DNA of 64,000 nt from Flavobacteriales bacterium. Its GTDB lineage: Bacteria; Bacteroidota; Bacteroidia; Flavobacteriales_C; GCA-002722245. Under the pieces are notes generated by a model. That model saw nothing but the letters and a program-made list of their open reading frames with translations. It ran no database searches and was not told the origin of the DNA. Positions 34,615-43,890 of this stretch are shown here, in pieces. The translations under genes and the position numbers were made by a program. The first letter of the stretch is position 1, and every line of letters starts with the position of its first letter. The DNA is taken from assembly GCA_023251075.1 (NCBI GenBank), contig JAHEZM010000007.1, positions 1-64,000 on the forward strand. The letters run 5' to 3'.

Positions 34615-35502
34615 ATGAAAATACTGCTTCCCTTATTTTTCGTTTTGTTAAGTGCAAGATTGTTCGCTCAAGATACTTCAGCGACAGAAAGTTTTAACGA
34701 TTTTAATGCGCAAACTTATACGCCTTCAAATTTACTGAGTAAAGGGCAAGTTAATGTTCAGCTCTTTAATAACTTGTACACCCAAACTGCTTTTAGAGAT
34801 AATGAAGGCAATTTGGTTAAACTAAACAATCGATCAAATTACTTTGGTTCATTGTTGCAAGTATTTGTGGGCGTGGATAAAAAAAATAGAATTAACGTGG
34901 GCTTCGATGTTAACTTTAAATCGGTGCGCATTGATGCCAACGAAAATAGCTCCCCCTTTAAAGTTTTACTTTTCGAAAGCAATAATTTTTCTAGAACTGC
35001 AATTACATCAGTTGGGCCGAAAATAAAATGGGCGCCCTTTAAAAAATTACCCGATTTCTCGGTACAAACTTCTTTTTGGATACCTCTAAAATCCAATAGT
35101 GAAAGTAATCCTTGGTTAGATTACAACAGATACACCTCATGGACGCAAATATTTTACAGCCATATGCTCAATAGCAAATTTCAGTTCTTTTATGAGCTCG
35201 ATGCCTTTGCGCGAATCAAGAAAGAGAGCGCTCAAAACAATCAATTATCAACTCCTGCTACGTTTATTGTTAGTTATTTTCCAACCTCAAAGCTTACCTT
35301 TTATAGTTTATTGCAATATTCTCCTTTTTACACTTACAACAAAGGAGTGAAAATTAATTCTTACTATGCCCAAGCAGGATTGGGCGCAAAATATCAAATC
35401 AGTAAAACACTGCAGTTGGAATTGTTGTACACCGATTTCTTTGCCTCACGTGGCAATGGTGCAGGCACAACATACAATTTAGGAATTAGGTATTTACATT
35501 AG
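34615..35502 (+). CDS. Outer-membrane beta-barrel protein of unknown function
   Basis: 295 residues: signal peptide MKILLPLFFVLLSARLFAQ, then alternating hydrophobic/polar strands with aromatic girdles (INVGFDVNFKSVRID, FSVQTSFWIPLKSNSES, KFQFFYELDAFARI, LGIRYLH at the end), the pattern of a 10-14-strand barrel. I do not recognise a named family; it resembles the general transporter-like outer-membrane proteins of the phylum. It is divergent from the MORN gene and convergent with arsM, so its link to either is unclear. Confidence 0.65.
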   Translation: MKILLPLFFVLLSARLFAQDTSATESFNDFNAQTYTPSNLLSKGQVNVQLFNNLYTQTAFRDNEGNLVKLNNRSNYFGSLLQVFVGVDKKNRINVGFDVNFKSVRIDANENSSPFKVLLFESNNFSRTAITSVGPKIKWAPFKKLPDFSVQTSFWIPLKSNSESNPWLDYNRYTSWTQIFYSHMLNSKFQFFYELDAFARIKKESAQNNQLSTPATFIVSYFPTSKLTFYSLLQYSPFYTYNKGVKINSYYAQAGLGAKYQISKTLQLELLYTDFFASRGNGAGTTYNLGIRYLH

Positions 35503-35515
35503 TAATTTGATACTC

Positions 35516-36484
35516 TTAACAACACCCACCACCATCATAAAACCAAGTACTATCGCTCACAAAAATATCTTCGCGGTTTAAGTTCTTTATTGACGATGCT
35601 GTTTTATCGCAAACCGAAAGCGGTTGATTGTTCATTAGAACGTGTCCTTTTTTGTCGTCGAAATATTCTTCTTTACCAAAATAAATCGCCGATTTTCCAG
35701 TGAATACACAGGGGCCATCGGCAGGCACAGGGTCTTTTATGGCGCACACTTCCGCACTTTCAATAAAAATGTTTTCGGGGGTTTGGTAATGCATAGGAGA
35801 TAAGACTCTATATGGTCTTCTAGCACGAATCTCAATAGTGCCAAACCCAGCATCGGTTAACATTTTAATGTACACTTCTAAAGGCAAAGCTCCACTTAAA
35901 CACAAAGCGCGTAAGCGATCATCTTGTTTTAAATTTTGAGGCATGGCTGTTTTACAAACAGGATCACTCAACACCAATCGGCCATGGGGCTTTAAAACGC
36001 GGTACATTTCTGCAATCGCCTTTTTTAAATCGGCATGTGTAAAAATATTGAACAAACAATTTTGAGCTGCTACATCAATCGAGTTATCGGCAACAGGCAA
36101 TTGTAAAGCATCGCCTTTTTTTAAATCAACAAATTCTGCTTTAAACCAATCGTTTTCTTTCTCTGCTTGTTTGAAATTATTTTTGCTGGCATTGAGCATT
36201 TCATCTACCACATCAACACCTATCACACCGCCAACTTTTCTGCTGAAATAAGCAAACTGCAACAATTCCATTCCGCCACCTACTCCTACATACAAGATAT
36301 TGGGATTGTTCACCAAGTCGCGAGGGTGCACAGTGCTACCACAACCATAATTCATTTCCTGCATAATTTTGGGAATGCTTAATCCTGGCAACTGCCAAAC
36401 AGGTGTAGTAGTGCAGCACAAACCAACATCAGGTTTTAACGCAGCTTCTTTATAAACATCTTTGGTAACTTCTAAATAACCCAT
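35516..36484 (-). CDS. arsM: Arsenosugar-type arsenite methyltransferase ArsM
   Basis: 322 residues. It transfers methyl groups from S-adenosylmethionine to trivalent arsenic in the cytoplasm, giving dimethylarsenite for arsenosugar synthesis. The N-terminal block PDVGLCCTTTPVWQLPGL...MNYGCGSTVHPRDL, with its conserved Cys residues, is diagnostic of the arsenosugar-associated clade. SAM motifs follow (ILYVGVGGGMELLQFAYF, GVIGVDVV, DALQLPVADNSIDVAAQNC). The C-terminus has the added domain with PADGPCVFTGKSAIYFG and the ending DGGGCC, a Cys pair that probably binds arsenic. It is the last gene of a six-gene operon (PiT to arsM), 2 bp after the glycosyltransferase gene. Confidence 0.92.
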   Translation of the reverse strand: MGYLEVTKDVYKEAALKPDVGLCCTTTPVWQLPGLSIPKIMQEMNYGCGSTVHPRDLVNNPNILYVGVGGGMELLQFAYFSRKVGGVIGVDVVDEMLNASKNNFKQAEKENDWFKAEFVDLKKGDALQLPVADNSIDVAAQNCLFNIFTHADLKKAIAEMYRVLKPHGRLVLSDPVCKTAMPQNLKQDDRLRALCLSGALPLEVYIKMLTDAGFGTIEIRARRPYRVLSPMHYQTPENIFIESAEVCAIKDPVPADGPCVFTGKSAIYFGKEEYFDDKKGHVLMNNQPLSVCDKTASSIKNLNREDIFVSDSTWFYDGGGCC

Positions 36485-36486
36485 AA

Positions 36487-37989
36487 CTATTGATTTGAAT
36501 ATTTTGATTGAAATACCGAGTAATAAAATACAATTGAAAAACCAACGAATAGCATTGCATGATAAATGAGTAAACTAAAATCGCGTAAAAGCAACCCTTT
36601 AATAATACCAAATAAAAAATACAAAGCTAAAACTCCTTCCATCACAGTTAATAACGAAATTCGATACCCTATATAGTTGTTGTTCTCCCATTTGTCATTT
36701 TTCGATAACACATTGAATTTAGGAGTGCGGATAAAGGGTGATTTTCTTCCAACATATCCTTCTATTACGGCTATAGCATTATGTAAAGACAATCCCATGC
36801 TAACCATTAGAAACATCGGGAATGTTTTAAAAAAATACCTAACCCCTCCTTCATTTTTTTTAGCAGTGGATAACGACGATACAAAATATAAAAAACCTAT
36901 CACTACAAAGCTGAAAAGAAAAATCCCTAAAGCATTCAATAGCTGTTTATATTCTGGAAAAACAGGCTTTAATAATAACATTGGAACACTAAGTAAGGCC
37001 GAAAGAATAATACTGATAAAAACAGCACTATTCATCAAATGGAAAAAGGCGTGAAATTTGGTGTTTAAAGAAATGTCAGATTTCATTACTTTCCACAATA
37101 ATTTGCGTGCATTTTCCGCACCACCTTTAGTCCAGCGATACTGCTGCGATTTTATAGCTCCCATCACCGGAGGTAATTCTGCCGGAGAAGTAATGTCTTC
37201 TAAATACACAAATTTCCATCCATTCAATTGCGCTCTATAACTCAAATCAAAATCTTCTGTTAAGGTATCAGCGTGCCAGTTGCCCGCATCGTAAATGCAC
37301 GATTTTCTCCATATCCCTGCAGTGCCATTAAAATTAATGAAAGAGCCGCCTACATTTCGTCCTTTTTGCTCAATGGTAAAATGTGCATCTAAGCCAAATG
37401 CTTGTAATTTGGTAAGTAAAGAATATTCTTTGTTGAGATGTTCCCATCGAGTTTGAACCATCCCTATTTTATCATTAGTAAAATGAGATAAAGTGTTTCT
37501 TAAAAAGAAAGCATCGGGAATAAAATCAGCATCGAAAATCGCAATAAATTCCCCTTTTGCTATGTCCATTGCTTCTTTTAATGCTCCCGCTTTATAACCC
37601 ACTCGATTAACACGGTGAATGTGAACGATATCAAAACCATTTTCTCTTGCTGCTTGAATTTTATCGGAAATAATTGAGGTGGTATCATCGGTAGAATCAT
37701 CTAATACTTGAATTTCCAATTTGTTTTTTGGGTAATTCATTTTCAAAACAGCATCAATCAGTCGTTCTACCACATAGCGTTCATTATATACAGGTAGTTG
37801 AATAGTTACAAGGGGTTCTATGTTTACAGTTAATGGATTAGCTTTTTTTCTTTTTGCCTTTATATACCGAAACACCAATTGTGCTTGAGCAATACTGTAC
37901 AAGAAAATAAACAACATTGAAATACAAAAAAGCACAATGATAGTAATCATAATAATTTTCAAAAATCCGAAACGAACAATATTCTCCAT
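36487..37989 (-). CDS. Cellulose-synthase-like processive family 2 glycosyltransferase
   Basis: 500 residues. An N-terminal membrane helix (about 10-35) is followed by a cytoplasmic GT-A domain with PLVTIQLPVYNERYVVERLI, VLDDSTDDTTSII, the DxD in IFDADFIP, TEDFDLSYRAQLNGW and the QxxRW motif (QQYRWTKGGAEN). About four further helices close the protein. D, DxD, ED and QxxRW together are those of CESA/CslA-type enzymes that build beta-linked chains and push them through the membrane. Its place between the Fe-S protein and arsM (gaps 1 and 2 bp) ties it to arsenosugar metabolism; whether it glycosylates an arsenical or builds a polysaccharide is open. Confidence 0.88.
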   Translation of the reverse strand: MENIVRFGFLKIIMITIIVLFCISMLFIFLYSIAQAQLVFRYIKAKRKKANPLTVNIEPLVTIQLPVYNERYVVERLIDAVLKMNYPKNKLEIQVLDDSTDDTTSIISDKIQAARENGFDIVHIHRVNRVGYKAGALKEAMDIAKGEFIAIFDADFIPDAFFLRNTLSHFTNDKIGMVQTRWEHLNKEYSLLTKLQAFGLDAHFTIEQKGRNVGGSFINFNGTAGIWRKSCIYDAGNWHADTLTEDFDLSYRAQLNGWKFVYLEDITSPAELPPVMGAIKSQQYRWTKGGAENARKLLWKVMKSDISLNTKFHAFFHLMNSAVFISIILSALLSVPMLLLKPVFPEYKQLLNALGIFLFSFVVIGFLYFVSSLSTAKKNEGGVRYFFKTFPMFLMVSMGLSLHNAIAVIEGYVGRKSPFIRTPKFNVLSKNDKWENNNYIGYRISLLTVMEGVLALYFLFGIIKGLLLRDFSLLIYHAMLFVGFSIVFYYSVFQSKYSNQ

Positions 37990-37990
37990 T

Positions 37991-39373
37991 TTACAAATTC
38001 AATGTTTTATTTTTTATATCAATTGGTCCGCTAGAAATTCGTCCTTCTTCGGATCCATTTTCTAACTTTAATACTCCACGCGGACAAACAGCCGAGCACA
38101 CGCCACAACCCACACACGAAGCTCGTACAATGTTTTCTCCTTTTTGAGCGTAGGCACGCACATCAATTCCTTGTTCACAATAAGTAGAACAATTTCCACA
38201 AGAAATGCATTGGCCGCCATTGGTAGTAATTCTGAATCGAGATTTAAAACGTTGAAACAAACCCATGTATCCGGCCATCGGGCAACCGAATCGGCACCAA
38301 ACTCTATTGCCCAACACAGGATAAAATCCAACACCAATTACACCCGAGAATGCAGAGCCAATTAAAAAGCCGTAGGGCTGGCGCAAGTAATCGTAAATAC
38401 TTAATCCGAAAATTTCGCTAACACCTGCAAAGTATCCGTAAAGAACTCCTGCTGTCATTAAAAAAACAAACACCATCACCGAATGAATCATCCATCTTTC
38501 AAGCTTCCATGCCGACAATTTTTTCGATGACAATTGACGGAAAGAATCTCCCGCTGTTTCAGCCAAGCCGCCGCAACCACACACCCAACTGCAATACCAT
38601 CTTTTGCCAACGTAGTAGGTAATAACAGGCGTTATAATTAAGAAACCAGCAATGCCCCACACCAAATAAAACATGCCCATTGAGCCACTTTGCTGCATAT
38701 TATTTAAGTGCCACTCATCAAAAAAATAGTAGTTCAAGGGCCAGAAATTTTTTAAATCTTTGGTGAAATATGCTTGCTCTTGATTCAGTCCTTCCAATAT
38801 TTCAGGAATAAAATAAGCCAGGAAAAACTGAGCGATGATGACTACCGTTGTTCTGATTAATTGGTAACGATTGTGTCGATACTTCAACATGAACTTTATT
38901 CCCAAAGCAACAATACAAACTGTATAAATTGTACCGTAAACAAACCATTGAGAAGCCGCTTGATTTTTAAACCACATCGACAAAGGATCAAACAATGCAA
39001 TTAATCCACGATTGGTATTTCCATTTTCTCCCAAGCCCAAAAATTCAGGAAACCAATACAAAAAAATATAAAAAGAAGTTAATACAATTCCTATTATCCA
39101 ACCTACCACACCTCTCGATGATAAAGAGGAATGATACACTCCATTGTTTTTAATTCCCTCAAGTTGGGTTAAATATTTTCTTGCAGAAAAAACAACTGTA
39201 CCCAATACAATGCTACTAATAGAAACAGTAAGAAACAGAGCGTTGTTTTCAAAAGTATAGCCGAACCAAGTCGCCAATAAGATGATAATTCCCACTGAGG
39301 CTAATGCCAACCCCAGCTTTTCAAACACATCTATTTTAGGATGCGGATTCGATATCGATAAATCGTTACTCAT
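37991..39373 (-). CDS. Membrane 4Fe-4S ferredoxin-type protein (NapH/NosR-like)
   Basis: 460 residues with about seven membrane segments. The NapH-type cysteine motifs RWYCSWVCGCGGLAE and RVWCRFGCPMAGYMG lie at membrane edges. The C-terminal domain has two ferredoxin clusters, CISCGNCSTYCEQGIDV and CVGCGVCSAVCPRGVLK. Such proteins carry electrons between the quinone pool or reduced carriers and periplasmic or cytoplasmic partners. It overlaps the FAD oxidoreductase by four bases (ATGA), so the two probably form an electron-transfer pair. Their acceptor in this operon is unknown; arsenic redox change is one possibility. Confidence 0.9.
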   Translation of the reverse strand: MSNDLSISNPHPKIDVFEKLGLALASVGIIILLATWFGYTFENNALFLTVSISSIVLGTVVFSARKYLTQLEGIKNNGVYHSSLSSRGVVGWIIGIVLTSFYIFLYWFPEFLGLGENGNTNRGLIALFDPLSMWFKNQAASQWFVYGTIYTVCIVALGIKFMLKYRHNRYQLIRTTVVIIAQFFLAYFIPEILEGLNQEQAYFTKDLKNFWPLNYYFFDEWHLNNMQQSGSMGMFYLVWGIAGFLIITPVITYYVGKRWYCSWVCGCGGLAETAGDSFRQLSSKKLSAWKLERWMIHSVMVFVFLMTAGVLYGYFAGVSEIFGLSIYDYLRQPYGFLIGSAFSGVIGVGFYPVLGNRVWCRFGCPMAGYMGLFQRFKSRFRITTNGGQCISCGNCSTYCEQGIDVRAYAQKGENIVRASCVGCGVCSAVCPRGVLKLENGSEEGRISSGPIDIKNKTLNL

Positions 39374-40650
39374 GACAGTTGATTTTGAAAAGCATTATTA
39401 ATTTCTTTTTCGTGGTATTTATAAAACTCTGGATCAAAGTTCGCCGCCGCCAATTTATTCATCACGTCTTTCACTGCTGTTTTATTCGTAATCCATTTGT
39501 CGCATACTTCGTGTCGCATTCTAATGCCAAAAGCGTTGAACCCTAAAACAGCTTGTGTAGTTTTATCGAAAACAATTCTAAACGATTTTTTGCCGTCTTG
39601 GTGTTCCCAATAAAAGGTGGCTTCATTTTCTTTTAAGGATGCATTTACCATTCCATAGGTTTGGTATTCGATATCGAAAAATTTTGCAGAATTAAACCAG
39701 TTTCCTGGCGCATAGGCTTTTTTATTTCCTAAAATAGTGTGCGCTACAGTTTCACCATGTTCTTTACCAGTGTACCAAACTTGCTCTAAATTTCTTCTTC
39801 CTGGCAATGCTTGTTTAAATTGAGCGCAATCTCCAATGGCATAAACATCAGAGACATTGGTTTCAAAATATTCGTTAATAAGTATGCCTCTATCAAGAGG
39901 AATAGCGCTCGATTTCAAAAATTCAATATTCGGACTCACACCCACTGTTAATCCCACAAAAGAGCAAGGTATTTCTTGTTCTTTACTGGTAGTGATGGCG
40001 TTTACTTTTTCACTTCCTTTGATTTCCTTTAGTTCGGTTTCCATTTGCAAATCGATACCATATTCGCGAATATGTCGCTCAATCATTTTCGATTCTTCTT
40101 TGGGTAGAACAGCTCCCCAAAAATCTTTTTCACGAACCAAAAACGAAACATGAATTCCTCTTGAATGAAGCATCTCAGCCATTTCAACGCCAATGAGTCC
40201 GCCACCCACCACCACCGCAGAGGAAATACCTTTTGTATTTTCTTCCATTGCTAATAAATCCTGATAATTAAACAAGCCTTGAACTCCTTTCAAATCTTGT
40301 CCGGGCCAACCAAACTTATTCGATTTAGATCCACAAGCCAAAACCAAACTATCGTAAAACAGAGCAGTACCATCTGAGAAATGAAGTTGTTTTTTTGAAG
40401 TATCTATTTTTTGTACGAAACGATGCACCAACTCTATTCTGTTTTTCTCCCAAAACCAATTTTCGTAAGGCTGAGTATTTTCAAAAGGCATGTGGCCCAT
40501 ATACACATACATCAATGCCGTACGCGAATAAAAGTATTTAGTCTCGGCAGAGATTAACGTGATTTTACAGGCACTATCGAGTTTGCGCAATGAACGCGCG
40601 CACGTAACGCCTGATATCCCATTCCCTATAATTACAATATTTCTACTCAT
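39370..40650 (-). CDS. FAD-dependent pyridine-nucleotide-type oxidoreductase
   Basis: 426 residues. The FAD dinucleotide-binding motif is IVIIGNGISGVTCARSLRK (about 4-22), followed by SLVLACGSKSN, a second GxGxxG for NAD(P)H (SAVVVGGGLIGVEMAEML) and YAIGDCAQFKQ near the flavin. The fold is that of NirB-N/rubredoxin reductase-like proteins. The C-terminal part is less typical and ends with DUF-like helices. It would oxidise NAD(P)H and pass electrons to a redox protein; the co-transcribed Fe-S membrane protein is the natural candidate. It overlaps DUF547 by 8 bp and the Fe-S gene by 4 bp. Confidence 0.9.
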   Translation of the reverse strand: MSRNIVIIGNGISGVTCARSLRKLDSACKITLISAETKYFYSRTALMYVYMGHMPFENTQPYENWFWEKNRIELVHRFVQKIDTSKKQLHFSDGTALFYDSLVLACGSKSNKFGWPGQDLKGVQGLFNYQDLLAMEENTKGISSAVVVGGGLIGVEMAEMLHSRGIHVSFLVREKDFWGAVLPKEESKMIERHIREYGIDLQMETELKEIKGSEKVNAITTSKEQEIPCSFVGLTVGVSPNIEFLKSSAIPLDRGILINEYFETNVSDVYAIGDCAQFKQALPGRRNLEQVWYTGKEHGETVAHTILGNKKAYAPGNWFNSAKFFDIEYQTYGMVNASLKENEATFYWEHQDGKKSFRIVFDKTTQAVLGFNAFGIRMRHEVCDKWITNKTAVKDVMNKLAAANFDPEFYKYHEKEINNAFQNQLS

Positions 40651-41389
40651 TCAAATTCCAATTGTATGTTAAGTAGTTAACCTTTGCTTTATCGTTAATT
40701 TTCACTTTCGAATATTTGTTTAAAAAAGCGATAATGGTTCCGTCCTTAGTGAAGTCGGCAGTAAACCATGAAAATATTTCCGACAATTGTACTTTATCGG
40801 CTGTTATAATATTTCTTTTAGGGTCGTTAATAAAATCTATAGCTGCGGTTTCCAATTGCTTTTCAATGTTGACGGAGGCAAAAGCAGTATTTAATAATTT
40901 CGGACATGAATACGATGCACAAACGATAGCAAAGTGAATACGGGGCTCGGCAAATTTTTTACGAAGTATATCGTTCTCAATATTGTTTAAAGTCATTTTA
41001 TTTTTTCCGACCATAAAAAACTTTTCATCCCAGGGCGTTGTAATGTTTTTAATACTTTTGATTGGGTAATTCTTCAAAATCAATTTTATAGTAAAGGCAT
41101 TGTAAGCATTAATCCAATAAGCCAATTTTTCGTTATTGTTCCAAGTACTATCATTAGGTGGATTTTTGCTTAAAAGCGATAAGTATTTCTCAAAAGCAAC
41201 GCTATCTTTTTTAAACCCTTTGTAATTTACTTTACCGTCGATACTAACATGCTTTCTAAGCAGCGTATCAAATCCAACGTGAGATATAGGTTTAGTAAGC
41301 GTTCCTGCAAAATGTTCTGCTGGCGAAAAAGAATAGGTAATTAAAAGCATACCTGCTATTACTATAAACGAAAAAATAATTATTCTCAT
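40643..41389 (-). CDS. DUF547 domain protein, exported or membrane-anchored
   Basis: 248 residues from the ATG at 41389, which gives an N-terminal hydrophobic anchor (MRIIIFSFIVIAGMLLITYS). The DUF547 core follows, with FDTLLRKHVSIDGKVNYKGF, EKLAYWINAYNAFTIKLIL, EKFFMVGKNKMTLNNIENDI and the Cys-His stretch PRIHFAIVCASYSCPKL. The domain has a papain-like look (Cys and His conserved) but no proven activity. It is often found near arsenosugar and redox genes in this phylum, from memory. Its ATG overlaps the PiT stop by four bases. Confidence 0.85.
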   Translation of the reverse strand: MRIIIFSFIVIAGMLLITYSFSPAEHFAGTLTKPISHVGFDTLLRKHVSIDGKVNYKGFKKDSVAFEKYLSLLSKNPPNDSTWNNNEKLAYWINAYNAFTIKLILKNYPIKSIKNITTPWDEKFFMVGKNKMTLNNIENDILRKKFAEPRIHFAIVCASYSCPKLLNTAFASVNIEKQLETAAIDFINDPKRNIITADKVQLSEIFSWFTADFTKDGTIIAFLNKYSKVKINDKAKVNYLTYNWNLNE

Positions 41390-42495
41390 AACATCAATTT
41401 TAAAAATAGATAAAACATTGTACTCAGTAATGCTGCTGAAGGTAAAGTAAGTAGCCATGATAAGGCTATTTCTTTTATTACTTTCCAATTTGCTTTTTTA
41501 TTCGCAATTCCTATACCCGTTAATGCTCCCACAGAAACATGAGTAGTAGAAGCTGGCAAACCATGAACACTCGCCGTTGACACCAATATTGCAGTTGTTA
41601 AATTTGCTGTAAAACCCTGTCCGTCGTTCATTTTTGTGATTTTTTCGCTCATTGTTTCTGCTACTTTTTTAGCGTTTAAAATTCCGCCTATGGCAATAAA
41701 AGCAGCAATAGCCAAAATAGATATAGAAGAATTAAGGGTAGATATCAATAAAAGTATGCCCGCCATTTTAGGTGTATCATTCAATCCACGAGAAAAACTC
41801 ACCACTCCGGCACTTAAACAGTGTAATAGATTTAGAGTAAAGACAGCTGAAATTCCTACAAAATTTCCAGTATAATTTTCTTTACAAACAGCCGAGCTGT
41901 TTATTTTAATTTGCACATTTTTTTTTGCATCCATCGCTAACGAATGGCTCTGCGCATTACATTCTATAGTTTCACCAACGCAAACACAAGTTTCTTTATT
42001 AACCCCCATTTTTAATCTCAAGCTAGAAAAAACAAGATATAGAAGGTAAGCTATGGCTAAAGCAATGAATGGACTTACAAGTAAAGGCACAAAAAAAGTT
42101 GATCCTAATTTTGTAAAATTAAAATCACCCCTTGAGGCTACAATACCAACACCGCTCAACGCACCCACTAAACTGTGTGTAGTTGAAATTGGCATTCCAA
42201 TACGTGTAGCCAAAAACACTGTTGAAGCAGCACCCAAAGCCACAGAAACAGCAAATTCAGGTGCATACAATAAGGCGTCATCAATCAGGCCTTTTCCTGA
42301 AAAGTTCTTAAGTAATACTTCCGCAAAAAAAACAGAAGCGATGGAACCCAATAGTGTTGAGAAAGTAGCCCATGCAATAGCTTTCTTGTAATTTAAAGTA
42401 CCACTACCCAACAAGGTGGCAACACCTTTGAAATTATCGTTAGCTCCATTCGAGAAAGCTAAAAACAAAACAGCAATAAAACTTAGAAAAATCAT
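41386..42495 (-). CDS. PiT-family inorganic phosphate transporter
   Basis: 369 residues, about ten membrane helices in two inverted repeats. The PiT signatures are SNGANDNFKGVATLLGSG in the first half and SRGLNDTPKMAGILLL in the second, plus paired PISTTHSLVGALSGVG and PASTTHVSVGALTGIG loops. PiT carriers import phosphate with a cation and also take up arsenate, which they hardly distinguish. It is the first gene of the operon that ends in arsM, so it may bring in arsenate as substrate or restore phosphate uptake when arsenate competes (inference). The central loop has Cys residues (KETCVCVGETIECNAQSH). Confidence 0.92.
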   Translation of the reverse strand: MIFLSFIAVLFLAFSNGANDNFKGVATLLGSGTLNYKKAIAWATFSTLLGSIASVFFAEVLLKNFSGKGLIDDALLYAPEFAVSVALGAASTVFLATRIGMPISTTHSLVGALSGVGIVASRGDFNFTKLGSTFFVPLLVSPFIALAIAYLLYLVFSSLRLKMGVNKETCVCVGETIECNAQSHSLAMDAKKNVQIKINSSAVCKENYTGNFVGISAVFTLNLLHCLSAGVVSFSRGLNDTPKMAGILLLISTLNSSISILAIAAFIAIGGILNAKKVAETMSEKITKMNDGQGFTANLTTAILVSTASVHGLPASTTHVSVGALTGIGIANKKANWKVIKEIALSWLLTLPSAALLSTMFYLFLKLML

Positions 42496-42652
42496 GCATC
42501 TAAGGTAGGTTTAGGGAATTGAATTAAATGTCTGCTAAGCGACAAAATAGAATTTAAAAAACACATACTTTTTTTAAAAAAAATAACTAATTGTCTTCTA
42601 TAAGACTTTTTTTCGCCTTGTTGTTTTCCATTTTTACAACAAATAAATCATC

Positions 42653-43159
42653 ATGATTAAACATCTGCAAAATAATTTATCTGAAATTTCTCAGTTGATT
42701 CAAAAACTAAACAACAAACAGTATTCAGAAAAACAAGAAGTGCTATCATTTGCATCTATTGGGCAGCATGTTCGACACGTGCTGGAATTTTACATTTGCT
42801 TGCTTTTTGAGGTGAAAGCAGGAGTGGTTTCATATGAGAAACGAAAGCGAGACCTTCGCATTGAAAACGATATTCATTTCGCTATTCAAACGATTGACTC
42901 AATCAACGCTGAGCTTTCAGAAATCACCCAAGATTTACCGCTTAAGCTAACTTTTATTTTTGCCTTGGAACCCTCATGCTTAGAAATAATTAACACGACT
43001 TTGTATCGAGAATTAGCTTACAATATGGAACATTGTGTTCATCACCAAGCTTTAATAAAAATCGGACTAAACAATCTTACAGAGGATATAAAAATAAGCG
43101 ATTCATTTGGTGTTTCAGCCGCCACCATTCAATACCGAAATTTGCAATGTGCACAGTAA
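42653..43159 (+). CDS. DinB-like four-helix metal-site protein
   Basis: 168 residues, all-helical. His residues lie where the DinB/YfiT superfamily places its metal triad: ASIGQHVRHVLEFYICL in helix 2 and EHCVHHQALIKIGLN in helix 4. DinB-type proteins are thiol- or metal-dependent transferases (bacillithiol, mycothiol) or have no known activity. It starts a five-gene plus-strand operon divergent from the arsM operon (157-bp gap). Its stop lies 13 bp inside the NRDE gene. A thiol-transferase role would fit arsenic chemistry, but this is inference. Confidence 0.7.
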   Translation: MIKHLQNNLSEISQLIQKLNNKQYSEKQEVLSFASIGQHVRHVLEFYICLLFEVKAGVVSYEKRKRDLRIENDIHFAIQTIDSINAELSEITQDLPLKLTFIFALEPSCLEIINTTLYRELAYNMEHCVHHQALIKIGLNNLTEDIKISDSFGVSAATIQYRNLQCAQ

Positions 43160-43890
43160 CTTTTATTCCGAATAAATCGGGTTTTTATTTGAGCTCGAAC
43201 AGAGACGAAATAATCACAAGGCAAACCATAAAACCTATGGAATATAGGGTGAAAGGCAAAAATCTTATTTTTCCAAAAGATATTCTTTCTAATGGTTCAT
43301 GGATTGCTATGGATGAAAACGGAAATGTTTCGTGCTTGCTAAACGGTGCTTTTGTAAAGCATAAAAAAGATAAAGTGTACAGTAAAAGTCGCGGACAAGT
43401 TTTACTCGAAAGTCTTTTGTTCGACTCAGTAGAATTTTTTGTTAACGCCGTTCTACTTGAAAATGTTGAACCATTTACACTGCTCATTCTTAAGAATAAC
43501 GCTAACGAATTATTCTTTTATGAGCTTAAGTGGGATGGGAAAAACAAGCACATAAAGAAATTAGATAATCACAGTGCGCAAATATGGTCATCGGTCACTT
43601 TGTATTCCAACGAAATCATTGCCCGTAAAAATAAACACTTTGAAGAATTTTTGCTGAATTTTTCAAACCCTAATGCAAGTGAAATATTTAATTTTCATCA
43701 ATCTAACAAAGATATTAATGATGGGGGACTGTTGTTAAAAAATGAAGTACTTAGAACGGTAAGTATTAGTCAGATTTGCCTTGATAATGAAAAAACAATT
43801 TTTACTTACCAAGACTTGTTGTTAAATGAACGATCTGAAATTGAAAATACTCTTTCCTATTCTACAAAAAACCAAGACCAAACATTATGA
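43147..43890 (+). CDS. NRDE/TANGO2-family protein
   Basis: 247 residues from the ATG at 43147. The start MCTVTFIPNKSGFYLSSNRDE carries the diagnostic Cys2 and NRDE motif of the family (the Ntn-hydrolase-like fold). PMEYRVKGKNLIFPKDILSN, GSWIAMDENGNVSCLLNGAF and ILKNNANELFFYELKWDG follow. TANGO2 relatives have been linked to haem handling and acyl-CoA metabolism; the bacterial function is unknown. It overlaps the DinB-like gene by 13 bp and the next gene by 4 bp, so the operon is tightly coupled. Confidence 0.87.
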   Translation: MCTVTFIPNKSGFYLSSNRDEIITRQTIKPMEYRVKGKNLIFPKDILSNGSWIAMDENGNVSCLLNGAFVKHKKDKVYSKSRGQVLLESLLFDSVEFFVNAVLLENVEPFTLLILKNNANELFFYELKWDGKNKHIKKLDNHSAQIWSSVTLYSNEIIARKNKHFEEFLLNFSNPNASEIFNFHQSNKDINDGGLLLKNEVLRTVSISQICLDNEKTIFTYQDLLLNERSEIENTLSYSTKNQDQTL

